From positions 1-24,997 of IMG/VR virus record IMGVR_UViG_3300025141_000690: DNA of 24,997 nt, one strand, 5' to 3'. The position numbers and the translations under genes were made by a program. This stretch comes from a virus. Position 1 is the stretch's first letter, and each line of letters opens with the position of its first letter. The notes beneath the pieces are model-generated. The model did not search any database. It saw nothing but the letters and a program-made list of their open reading frames with translations, and was not told the DNA's origin. Of the stretch, positions 13,639 through 20,726 are shown piece after piece.

Positions 13639-16162
13639 CCCGCTCTCTTTCGTCAATCATTTTTTCGTGCGTAGTATCCCTCTTATCGATCATATCTTCA
13701 ATATCTCTTTCTCTTTTGTCGATCATCATTTCTTTTGCGATCTGTACGCCTAGCTTCGCCCCTTCCACTTTATCCTTAGAGGCAATCTTTTTGCTTTCGA
13801 GTTCCTGCTCGGTATTGGTCTCGGCAATCTTCACCCCTAGCTTAGCACCTTCAATCTTTTCATCCGCTGCCAGCTTGTCTCTTTCAAGGTCGTCCTTAGC
13901 AGCAGCCTTCATCAAGTCTGCCTCAATCCTTGCCATATCGGTCTGGGTTTTCGCCTGTACCTTAGACGCTTCAAGATCAAGCTCTGCCTTTTGCAACTGA
14001 AGCACTGGGTCTTCCGCTTGCGCCGCTGCTTGTTCGGCAGCAATTTCCATTTCAGCCCTTCCTGTTAACTGCTCAGCAGCAGGAGCTACCAGTTGGGACA
14101 GCCTGTATTCAATGTCTTCAGGAAGATGTTCATCCGGTGGCGGCAATGGCACACCCAATTCCTTCTCAATGTCACGCCTGTACTGGAAGGCAACGTGTTC
14201 GGCTATGTGGGCAGCCAGCGCTGCCTGTTTCATCTGTGCATCCGGTGCTAGATTCAGCAATTCGGCTATCTTCGGATCGTTCATGGCCGCAGTATGCGCC
14301 TCTATATGAGCCTTATGGTCTTGATATATAAAGGCTTTTACTGGCTCACCAATCATTAGATTCATGTTTTCTGATATAGGATCAGTCGGTCTCATGTCAT
14401 CATCGGTCGGCACAATCTTGTCTGGATCACGAATACCCAGAACTTCCAGCATCTGGCGATGCAAAAGCGGCAGGTTATACATCTGCGGGGCTTGAGCAGC
14501 CAACTGAAGTGCTGCCTGATACTGCATAATTCGCTGAGCCATCGTTCCAGCGTTTGGATCGCTAACAGGAATAATGTCTACACGGTCATCAAAGTCTTCT
14601 GCCGTTACCGCGTTAGCCTCGGTTTCATACGGGTACTCAGTAGGGCCGTATTCCACCACAATGTCGCAAAGAATTTTAAGTTCTTCCTTCATTGAGGCGT
14701 GAACACGGGCCTGCACCGCACTGATAACCTTCATTTCGCGCTCTAGGAGCGCAAGAGTCGTGCCAACTGGCGCTTCGCCGTTTATATCAGCGGCTTTTAC
14801 ATCGCCAGCGGAAGCAAATCGTCTGCCATCCTCCACAATTTCCTGAAGCATCTGGTGTAACACCGCAGATGGCTCTTTATAGGGTAAAAATGTGATGTTA
14901 TCCCTGATAACACCGCCCGGAACGTCCACATCGCGGAATTCTCCGGGCATAATTGGCGAATCATCGCCTTTAATGCGTAATCCCCGTGCTTTTAGGCCGC
15001 CGGGAAGGTTGGCAAGCGTACCTGCGTCAACTAATTGGCGTAATAACGAGGTTGCCGACTTGGTTAGGCCGCCAATCATGTGAACCAGCCCAAAACCATA
15101 GAATCCCAGCCCCGGAAGGTACTGGTAATGAACAAAATGTTGACGTTTTAGCTTTAATTCATCGTCTTCTTTCCAGTTTCTGCGTATGGAAAGGATAATA
15201 CTTGACGATTTATCGACAGTAATAACGTAAGGAAGCCCGATTTTTGTCGGTTCACCCGCTTCGAGGTCTTCAAAACCGGGTAAATCCACGTTAACCATTA
15301 TCTCAAGCAACGTATGTCGTTGATCTACCTCATAACTTGGGTGATCGCCTGTTAATTTGTTGTATTTTGCCCTTATCTCTGTGGTGTCAGGAGCAGGAGC
15401 AGGTAATTCTACGTCCCGGTAAAAGCCACTTTGCTGTAATTTCAGCACATCGTTGGCTTCCATCTTCATAACATGCGTGGCTCGCTCGGCTGTTTCCAGA
15501 TCAGCAGCGCCATAGCTGACTACAAAGTCCTCTGCTGGCACAAACATGCTGCAAGCCCTGCCTAAATTGGGGTCATAATAGACCTTGCGGAAGGCTGAGC
15601 CTGCAATAGGAAGAGAGAAGAGTAGCTTTTCTGTTTCTGTGCGGTACTCCGGCATCTTAACCGTCATCATGTAGTTAAGATAATCCTGTACACGTTCTGC
15701 TTGCTTGGTCTTTTCTGTAGTGAGCGTCCCTACGATCTTGGTTTTAGCAGGCCCACTTGCAGGAAATATTTCCATAATAGTCTGGGACTGGAACCTGACA
15801 ACGGCCTCACTCAAGAGAGGATGAAACACGCCGCAAGCTCCGTCCCACGGAGTAGTTCTGTCTTCAAAGCGCATACCCAGCAGATCAAGCCCTTTTATAT
15901 AAGACTCTTCCCAGTCATGGCGGCTGGTGCGGTCAGCATTAAACATGCCAACCAGCTCACTGCCCAGTGTGTCCAGCTCTGCCTGATCCATGAACTCGGC
16001 AAGGTTAGCTCCATGCTCGGTGGAGGTTTCGTCAAAGTCCATGCTGATTTCCATATCATCAGTAGAGATAGTCACCTCTTCGGGATTGACTATCTCGACC
16101 TCAATTTCGTCAGCAGTGGGGAGACCCGCACCATTGGTGTATAAAGCTTTCTCTATAGCCAC
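13631..16162 (-). CDS. Portal protein with long C-terminal coiled coil
   Basis: An 843-residue protein, the dodecameric vertex ring through which DNA enters. The clip/stem-bearing core spans about 65-600 (RHDWEESYIKGLDLLGMRF, PWDGACGVFHPLLSEAVV, HYQYLPGLGFYGFGLVHMIG, NLPGGLKARGLRIKGDD). Residues 600-715 are helical and may form a barrel. Residues 720-843 are a highly charged helix with repeats: KIEGAKLGVKIAE and KVEGAKLGVQIAK, then three MIDKRERD-like units. Most portals are 400-750 residues, so this tail is an extension. The start is a GTG at 16162, overlapping the upstream TAG, with AGGA nine bases upstream. Portal assignment rests on the core pattern and on position between terminase and capsid genes. 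Confidence 0.85.
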   Translation of the reverse strand: MAIEKALYTNGAGLPTADEIEVEIVNPEEVTISTDDMEISMDFDETSTEHGANLAEFMDQAELDTLGSELVGMFNADRTSRHDWEESYIKGLDLLGMRFEDRTTPWDGACGVFHPLLSEAVVRFQSQTIMEIFPASGPAKTKIVGTLTTEKTKQAERVQDYLNYMMTVKMPEYRTETEKLLFSLPIAGSAFRKVYYDPNLGRACSMFVPAEDFVVSYGAADLETAERATHVMKMEANDVLKLQQSGFYRDVELPAPAPDTTEIRAKYNKLTGDHPSYEVDQRHTLLEIMVNVDLPGFEDLEAGEPTKIGLPYVITVDKSSSIILSIRRNWKEDDELKLKRQHFVHYQYLPGLGFYGFGLVHMIGGLTKSATSLLRQLVDAGTLANLPGGLKARGLRIKGDDSPIMPGEFRDVDVPGGVIRDNITFLPYKEPSAVLHQMLQEIVEDGRRFASAGDVKAADINGEAPVGTTLALLEREMKVISAVQARVHASMKEELKILCDIVVEYGPTEYPYETEANAVTAEDFDDRVDIIPVSDPNAGTMAQRIMQYQAALQLAAQAPQMYNLPLLHRQMLEVLGIRDPDKIVPTDDDMRPTDPISENMNLMIGEPVKAFIYQDHKAHIEAHTAAMNDPKIAELLNLAPDAQMKQAALAAHIAEHVAFQYRRDIEKELGVPLPPPDEHLPEDIEYRLSQLVAPAAEQLTGRAEMEIAAEQAAAQAEDPVLQLQKAELDLEASKVQAKTQTDMARIEADLMKAAAKDDLERDKLAADEKIEGAKLGVKIAETNTEQELESKKIASKDKVEGAKLGVQIAKEMMIDKRERDIEDMIDKRDTTHEKMIDERERDE

Positions 16163-17016
16163 TAAGTGTTAGTCCTGAATTTACCGCCTCTGGTTGCTGC
16201 GCCCATGCCTCTTGCCTTAATGGTCTTAGACTTTGGTGCGCCCATGTTTAGCCTAACGCCCGTAGTAGCTGGCGCTCTACCACCTGTGCTTCTTTTCACC
16301 TTCTTGTTGCCTTTATCCATTGTGCCTACGGCTGCATACTTTCTGCGTCCCGCAGCTTTCTCCGCTCCTTCGCTTTCCTTTCTTCTGCTCTTGAGGGTCT
16401 GACCACCAGTTTTCTTTTTGATAGCCTTGCCGCCCTTTTTAAGCATCCTTCCTGTCAACACATCTTCGCCCATAGCCATGCGCTTGTGCTGGTTTATATC
16501 GTTAGGCAGTGTCGCTCTTGCCGTTCTTCGGACAGGCGCTTTCTTCTTAGGAGCCGCCTTGGTCTTGCGATTACGCATACCAAGAGATTCATCCAGCCTG
16601 TCGTTATAGCCCTGCTTCTTGGCTGTGCCCCCAGTATTCAAGCCCTTAAACCTACGGGTTGCCATATACTTACGGTAACTTCCACGGCCATCCCCTTCAG
16701 GATTATCCGCTTTTGTTCTGCCGCCTCTCTTTAGGCCCAGCCCTACAGCCTTGTCTCTGAGTCTGTGCATTTCTTCACGGGCATCACGACCTCTTGCGCC
16801 AACACGGGCAAGCTCGGCTCGCTTGTCTGCTCGCTCTCTTGCGTCATGTGGCCGTCTTGCTCGAACCCTGCGTAGCTCATCGGCTGCATCGTCCTGTACA
16901 CCTATTACTCTGGCCTCTTCATCACGAAGGTTTCTTCGCATTCTGCCGCCACGCTTATAAGGTTTCTTGACTGCCTTACCGGGCTTCTTGGCAGTGCTGT
17001 TGTATTTACTGGGCAT
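16162..17016 (-). CDS. Arg/Lys-rich protein with GGR motifs, unknown function
   Basis: A 284-residue, extremely basic protein. It carries several Gly-Gly patches within Lys/Arg-rich stretches (KRGGRMRR, LKRGGRTK, LNTGGTAKK, KKGGKAIKK, STGGRAP). The end, ARGMGAATRGGKF, resembles the tails of the two small proteins at 7777-8231. Residues 30-110 could form charged helices. Such a protein would bind DNA or RNA, or sit inside the capsid and neutralise packaged DNA. GAGGTG lies close before the ATG. It is encoded just upstream of the portal and overlaps its GTG by one base. No enzyme motif is seen. Confidence 0.6.
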   Translation of the reverse strand: MPSKYNSTAKKPGKAVKKPYKRGGRMRRNLRDEEARVIGVQDDAADELRRVRARRPHDARERADKRAELARVGARGRDAREEMHRLRDKAVGLGLKRGGRTKADNPEGDGRGSYRKYMATRRFKGLNTGGTAKKQGYNDRLDESLGMRNRKTKAAPKKKAPVRRTARATLPNDINQHKRMAMGEDVLTGRMLKKGGKAIKKKTGGQTLKSRRKESEGAEKAAGRRKYAAVGTMDKGNKKVKRSTGGRAPATTGVRLNMGAPKSKTIKARGMGAATRGGKFRTNT

Positions 17017-17025
17017 ATTTCACCT

Positions 17026-17391
17026 CTATGGGTTCGGGTTTAAATAAGGATCAAGGGGTTTATCTAATATCCAAGCCGCCAATACAGCCTCGCAACGCAG
17101 GCGTGAGTCAGAATTTGCATTTAAATGTCGCCACGGAGGGCAGCCATCATCGAAAAAACAGCCTGAGTTTTTAGAGACAGCTTTTCTTGATGCCATGATT
17201 TCATGATTGCGATTCTTTAAATATTCTTTGCCATCATGGACTTCTACCCCATAGGGCAGTATATGGCGCATCCGCAACCTGCTTTTATCAGAGTCGGTGA
17301 GACCGCCTTTTAAATTATAATGAGGCTGTTTGGGTATCTTACTAACGTCTAGCAAGTCGTCATGCTTGTAGGTTTCCGGTGCTTCATGCAT
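17026..17391 (-). CDS. Hypothetical protein of the terminase-portal interval
   Basis: A 121-residue protein. The N-terminal part is polar (DDLLDVSKIPKQPHYNLKGG), the centre basic (RLRMRHILPYGVEVHDGKEY), and the C-terminal part holds CFFDDGCPPWRHLNANS and ends with a Pro/Asn tail. I do not recognise the family. The segment CFFDDGCPPW contains two cysteines and an acidic pair, which could be a small metal site, but this is speculation. The AGAGGAG before the ATG overlaps the previous stop codon, so translation is coupled to the 82-residue gene. Confidence 0.5.
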   Translation of the reverse strand: MHEAPETYKHDDLLDVSKIPKQPHYNLKGGLTDSDKSRLRMRHILPYGVEVHDGKEYLKNRNHEIMASRKAVSKNSGCFFDDGCPPWRHLNANSDSRLRCEAVLAAWILDKPLDPYLNPNP

Positions 17392-17404
17392 AACTAGCGC
17401 TCCT

Positions 17405-17653
17405 CTAGGGTTTTGTCAGTTTATCCAAGACGGCCAGCGCATTGGCTAAGTTTAACGCTGCCTGAGAAGATTTCATTGCCTCTGTAGGCTCTTCGTTTGT
17501 TGCGTTGTGTGCAAGGCAATATACTGCTTGAAATACCTGAGATTCGAGTACGTTATAGTCTGCAAGATCACTTTCTTCCAGCATATTTGGATCGCATACC
17601 AATCCTAAAATTGTTGGATCAACACTTTCTTTGTGCGGGGTTATCGTAGCCAT
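17405..17653 (-). CDS. Hypothetical small acidic protein after large terminase
   Basis: An 82-residue acidic, mostly helical protein (ESQVFQAVYCLAHNATNEE, SQAALNLANALAVLDKLTK). No family is recognised. The ATG has AGGAG ten bases upstream. It follows terL, separated by the 102-bp segment with the 18-bp direct repeat. A role in DNA packaging is possible from the position only. Confidence 0.5.
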   Translation of the reverse strand: MATITPHKESVDPTILGLVCDPNMLEESDLADYNVLESQVFQAVYCLAHNATNEEPTEAMKSSQAALNLANALAVLDKLTKP

Positions 17654-17669
17654 AGGGTTCTAACTCCTG

Positions 17670-17770
17670 TGATTAATAATAGTTGGCGGGAGCGGCTACT
17701 AGCAGGGTTCCGATAGATTAACCCGTGGGTTCGCACCACTATTACACTCCCATGATTAATAATAGTTGGC
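17670..17770. repeat. 18-bp direct repeat duplicating the terL 3' end, around a cloverleaf-like insert
   Basis: TGATTAATAATAGTTGGC occurs exactly at 17670-17687 and 17753-17770, 83 bases apart. The right copy is the end of terL (its last codons and stop on the minus strand). The 65 bases between open with GGGAGCG (17688-17694) and close with CACTCCC (17745-17751), which pair on the minus strand with one G-U. Inside are three short stems: 17695-17703, 17705-17724 and 17725-17739. On the minus strand this gives a cloverleaf-like fold followed by G-CCA. It has no normal T-loop or 7-base anticodon loop, so it is not a usual tRNA. Confidence 0.75.
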
Positions 17771-19261
17771 CGTTCTTGGCATGTGCTGCTCTTCGGGTTC
17801 ATCCGAAGACAGGCTTAGAAAGCCTCCCTGCCTGAATCTGAGTAATGCCTGAGTGGATGAGTCCACCAAGTCATCATGTTCGCCCACTGGAAAGGCGGCG
17901 AATTCGTCTACAACTTCTTCGGCAAATCTGGTTTCTGGACACCAGACTACACCTGATGCGAACAAGTCAGCAACAGCGTTAACCCTTGCGATCTTGTCGT
18001 TACCCCGTGTCGGGGTATATTCAGCCACCGGAATACCCATTGCCCTGAGTTCAAATATCAATGGAGTGCCTGCGGCTTTAGCCTCAACAATGAAAGCATC
18101 GGGCTTCATTTCAAGATAAAGCTCATGAGCGACTTTTTTGAGTTCGGGGAATTCAAGACGTTCTTTGTAGGCATCCAGAAGGATGATATTGGGCTTGGTG
18201 CGCCCTTCGTCATCAGGAGCGTAGAAAACGCCCCATGTGGTGCAGGCTGAGTAATCAGCCCGTTCTGTCTTGAGAAAAGCGGTATCCCAAGACTGTATTA
18301 CGAATTCGCATTGGGGTGGGTGTTCCTGTTCCCACACTCTCCACCACTCCTTTTTGACCAGCGCCCCTTCTTCGGCTGTGGGTATCTGCTGGTACTGAGC
18401 GTTCCACTTGCTCGGTGGCAGCTCGCTCTTGAGAGCTTCCAGCTCTTTAAGGCTCCAGAATTCCGGCCATAATGGATTGCCTGACGGCATGAGTGCCGGA
18501 AACTCTATTATCTCCCATTCATCTACCCCTTCTCTTTGAGTTGAGGACTTGACTATCTTTCCGGTCAGATCACGCATATGCCAGCGTGTCATAACGATAA
18601 CGATAGCTCCTCCGGGTTGTAGACGTTGGCGAGGGCCGGATGTGTACCATTCATAAGTCTTGTCAAAGACAGAGGGGTCAATGCTCTGTCCCTCCTGCTC
18701 ACTATGAGGGTCATCAATGATGAGCAGGTCAGCGCCCTTACCTGTTACCGCACCACCAACACCGATAGCGAAGTATTCGCCACCTTTATTGGTACTCCAT
18801 CGCCCAGCCGCTTTGGAATCGGCCCTTAATGCCAACTTTGGGAAAACCTTTTTAAAATCAGCGTCATCCACTAGGTTACGAACCTTCCTGCCAAAACCAA
18901 CTGATAACTCAGCGGTGTGGGCAGTCTGAATGATCTTCTTCTCAGGGTATTGGCCCAAAAACCACGCAGGCAATAGATAGGAAGCAAACTCACTCTTTGT
19001 ATGACGCGGCGGCATGTTAACAATCAGCCGCTTTAAATCACCACAGGCAATGCGTTCAAAAGCATCGGCCATGATCTTGTGATGGCGGCCTTCAATAAAG
19101 GCAGGCCACATGTACTTAACAAAATCAATGAAATGCTCCCGCGCCGCTTCCCGCTTCTTGGCAGTATCCAACGCGGTTAATAAATCCAGTATTTCTTGCT
19201 GCTTTTCAGGAGGTAACTGATCTATCGTGGATAGCACTGAAGGATCAACTTTAACAGACAT
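17756..19261 (-). CDS. terL: Terminase large subunit
   Basis: A 501-residue DNA-packaging motor. The ATPase half shows a Walker A-like NMPPRHTKSE (82-91), Walker B LLIIDDP with D183-D184, and the coupling motif VMTRWH (223-228). The C-terminal RNase H-like nuclease shows SWDTAF with D326, VEAKAAG with E393, and GEHDDLVDS with D463-D464 and D467. All main catalytic residues look present. It cuts concatemeric DNA and drives it through the portal using ATP. The ATG at 19261 has GGAG six bases upstream, just outside a large palindrome that forms its leader. Only the 663-bp separation from terS is unusual, as the two are normally adjacent. Confidence 0.95.
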   Translation of the reverse strand: MSVKVDPSVLSTIDQLPPEKQQEILDLLTALDTAKKREAAREHFIDFVKYMWPAFIEGRHHKIMADAFERIACGDLKRLIVNMPPRHTKSEFASYLLPAWFLGQYPEKKIIQTAHTAELSVGFGRKVRNLVDDADFKKVFPKLALRADSKAAGRWSTNKGGEYFAIGVGGAVTGKGADLLIIDDPHSEQEGQSIDPSVFDKTYEWYTSGPRQRLQPGGAIVIVMTRWHMRDLTGKIVKSSTQREGVDEWEIIEFPALMPSGNPLWPEFWSLKELEALKSELPPSKWNAQYQQIPTAEEGALVKKEWWRVWEQEHPPQCEFVIQSWDTAFLKTERADYSACTTWGVFYAPDDEGRTKPNIILLDAYKERLEFPELKKVAHELYLEMKPDAFIVEAKAAGTPLIFELRAMGIPVAEYTPTRGNDKIARVNAVADLFASGVVWCPETRFAEEVVDEFAAFPVGEHDDLVDSSTQALLRFRQGGFLSLSSDEPEEQHMPRTANYY

Positions 19262-19269
19262 AGCTTCTC

Positions 19270-19401
19270 CGAAGGTTGCGCCTTCCTACGTGATATTACG
19301 TTACGTTAATTACCGTTGCGTAACTCACTCTCGAATCCCATCAAAGGGATTCGGCAGTTACTCCAGATCGTGATATCACGTGGTGCGTTGGCGCAACTTC
19401 G
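19270..19401. repeat. 132-bp nested inverted repeat upstream of terL
   Basis: Four arms occur in matching order on both sides of a 6-base loop (19340-19345). CGAAGGTTGCGCC (19270-19282) matches GGCGCAACTTCG (19390-19401) with one bulge. ACGTGATATTACG (about 19288-19300) matches CGTGATATCACGT (19369-19381) with one difference. GTAACT (19320-19325) matches AGTTAC (19356-19361). CGAATCCC (19332-19339) matches GGGATTCG (19346-19353). The right second arm is itself a palindrome (CGTGATATCACG). If transcribed toward terL it would form a long hairpin right before the ribosome binding site. Confidence 0.85.
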
Positions 19402-19414
19402 ATAAGTGTAGCAT

Positions 19415-19443
19415 ATAGTAGCTCTTGACAGGTACATGTCAAG
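19415..19443 (-). promoter_or_regulatory. Likely terL promoter with operator palindrome over its -35 box
   Basis: CTTGACA (19424-19430) and TGTCAAG (19437-19443) form a perfect 7-bp inverted repeat with a 6-base spacer. On the minus strand TTGACA (19442-19437) is an exact -35 box, followed at 16 bases by TACTAT (19420-19415) as a 4-of-6 -10 box. A transcript would start near 19408, just before the nested palindrome. The symmetry over the -35 box suggests control by a dimeric regulator; the regulator is unknown. Confidence 0.5.
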
Positions 19444-19530
19444 TGTTACAGCAGACGTTTTTTAATTTAAATAGGGTATTTCGATAGAGGTTAAACGCTT
19501 ACTGCTGACAGGTCATGGGTAGTAAATAAG

Positions 19531-19610
19531 AATTCCTAAGAAATCCTAAGATTTCGTTAGATTTCGTTAGATTTCGTTAGATTTCGTTAGATTTAGTAAG
19601 AAATCCTAAG
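19531..19610. repeat. Eight 10-bp tandem repeats, in helical phase
   Basis: Eight consecutive 10-bp units lie on one register: AATTCCTAAG, AAATCCTAAG, four identical ATTTCGTTAG, ATTTAGTAAG and AAATCCTAAG. The unit before (AGTAAATAAG) may be a ninth, degenerate copy. All end in (T/A)AAG or TTAG. A 10-bp period places each copy on nearly the same face of the helix, as expected for stacked binding of a protein. The unit is unlike coding repeats and no reading frame of note covers it. Confidence 0.9.
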
Positions 19611-19831
19611 ATTCAGGTACGGTTTCCAAAATTTTGCAGAAAATTTTTTGCCGATATTTGTGTGGCACTATCTGACGAAAAAAAGGGTTGAGACATATTA
19701 CAAGTGATGCGTGAAAAGTGAGGTTAGATGAAATTTGCGAAATCGTTTGCGTGGAATACTATGTATATATGCACGGGTAGTCGCTGCTCTCGGGGGGGGT
19801 GTTATCATGGGGGTGGCTGACTGGGTAAAAT

Positions 19832-19946
19832 GTGACACGTGACCACTTACGGTAATGAGTGACACGTGACCCCTTGTTGATTAAGTGTGACACCTGACGT
19901 AATAAGACACCTGACCCCTTACGACTAATGTGTTACACCTGACTCC
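19832..19946. repeat. Five degenerate iterons spaced about 27 bp
   Basis: Copies of GTGACAC(G/C)TGACCCCTT begin near 19832, 19859, 19887, 19905 and 19932, so four of five fit a spacing of 27-28 with one extra copy between. The first two share GTGACACGTGACC, the last three share ACACCTGAC. The final copy lies in the 3' end of the small terminase gene. The last third of the unit has diverged in the third and fifth copies. A spacing close to two and a half turns resembles initiator- or packaging-protein binding arrays. Confidence 0.75.
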
Positions 19947-20386
19947 TCGTCAGCAACATCGTCAGCTATAAGTGCCAGCTCGCCCAGTTTACGCTTCAGG
20001 TCTCCAGCGATATCGTCACTGCTACGCTCGGTTACGTCTTCTATGCGTGTCGTGTACATGCCGCTGGTCTTGGCGAGTATAGAGAGGGATTGCACCTGAG
20101 TAGGTTCCAGATCGATAGCGCCAGTGATGTGATCTCGCAGAGTACGTGTCACCAATTCTTGGCTGGACACGTTGCGAGCTAAGTTAAGATCACTCTTACG
20201 CTTGATAATCGAATCAACCGTACTCCGAACGTAATCCAGCTTCATCAGTTTGGAAGCGCTATTCCTCACGGTCTGGCTGCAACCATTACTGTCGTATGCT
20301 TCTCGATAGGCATCAGCCTGCGTCTTGCCATCAGCAACCAGCTCGCAGAATCTGCGCTGCTTGGCGGTCAGTTTGTTATCGCTCAT
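19925..20386 (-). CDS. terS: Terminase small subunit
   Basis: A 153-residue protein. The first 35 residues, KLTAKQRRFCELVADGKTQ followed by ADAYREAYDS, match the N-terminal DNA-binding helices of the Terminase_2 small subunit family. A helical oligomerisation region follows (SASKLMKLDYVRSTVDSII), and the end is an acidic segment (EESGVTH). It recognises the packaging site in phage DNA and loads the large subunit. The ATG has GGTGA a few bases upstream. It is the first gene of the leftward cluster and is separated from terL by 663 bp. Its last codons lie within the iteron array, so the protein could bind its own gene region. Confidence 0.85.
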   Translation of the reverse strand: MSDNKLTAKQRRFCELVADGKTQADAYREAYDSNGCSQTVRNSASKLMKLDYVRSTVDSIIKRKSDLNLARNVSSQELVTRTLRDHITGAIDLEPTQVQSLSILAKTSGMYTTRIEDVTERSSDDIAGDLKRKLGELALIADDVADEESGVTH

Positions 20387-20711
20387 CTATTCACCATAAG
20401 AAATCTTATCTAAAAGTAATAAAAGTTATTTTTTCGAGAGTATATCCAGCTCCTCCTGACAAGTCATCATTAGACGGCCTGAGAGCCTCTGTGACGAACG
20501 TTAGTGTGACCCCTAACGCTAGTATCTGTGACTCGCTAACGTTGCTTAGACGGATTTCGACCCATGTTACATGTGTTATGAAGTGATGTAAGTCATTGTA
20601 TTCATTACATAAAACGCATAATGCTGTTATGGGAGTGTTATTCCCTATAGATAGAAGAAAGAATATTTATGATTTATTGTTAAAGAGTGTTGTACTTGTG
20701 ACGATAACTGT
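20387..20711. other. Divergent control region between late and early genes
   Basis: No supported gene lies here. Visible elements are a short palindrome near the terS start (ATAAGA-AA-TCTTAT), an AT-rich run, and an inverted repeat AACGTTAG (20497-20504) with CTAACGTT (20536-20543), which has a third CTAACG copy inside (20513-20518). A TATACT lies on the minus strand near 20430, but no good -35 box fits it. Promoters for both directions are expected here. Confidence 0.5.
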
Positions 20712-20720
20712 TGTTATACT
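20712..20720 (+). promoter_or_regulatory. Extended -10 promoter of the rightward operon
   Basis: TGTTATACT (20712-20720) contains TATACT, 5 of 6 to the TATAAT consensus, with an upstream TG dinucleotide one base away as in extended -10 promoters. No good -35 box is found at 16-18 bases upstream, which the TG can compensate. It is the best rightward promoter candidate, about 360 bases before the first gene. Confidence 0.45.
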
Positions 20721-20726
20721 TCACAT

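Larger units (their letters stand above)
19262..19924. other. 663-bp gene-free gap between terminase subunits
   Basis: No convincing gene is seen. In order from terL it holds: the nested palindrome (19270-19401), a promoter with operator-like palindrome (19415-19443), weak inverted CAGCAG/CTGCTG (19450-19507), the 10-bp tandem array (19531-19610), an AT-rich stretch with long A and T runs (about 19625-19690), a G8 run (19792-19799), and the iterons (19832-19946). Such packing of repeats and AT-rich DNA suggests a replication origin, a packaging (pac/cos) site, or both. No function is proven. Confidence 0.7.

Noticed and set aside
13611-14000. Ser-rich ORF on the plus strand
   Set aside because: It is the shadow of the portal coiled-coil tail.
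17688-17752. Possible tRNA gene on the minus strand with encoded CCA
   Set aside because: The 7-bp closing stem and G-CCA end look tRNA-like, but the total is about eight bases too short, the T-loop lacks TTCGA-type sequence on that strand, and the middle arm has a 10-base loop.
19531-19610. CRISPR-like repeat reading of the 10-bp array
   Set aside because: The units are continuous with no spacers, far too short, and no cas gene is nearby.
19728-19820. 30-codon ORF with a Shine-Dalgarno-like GAGG on the plus strand
   Set aside because: It runs through the G8 tract, has odd Cys/Gly composition and lies in a repeat-rich regulatory gap. Spurious ORFs of this size are expected.
1-20386. Lysogeny functions such as integrase, excisionase or repressor
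   Set aside because: No gene in this span shows a tyrosine or serine recombinase or a repressor helix-turn-helix. This does not exclude them outside the window.
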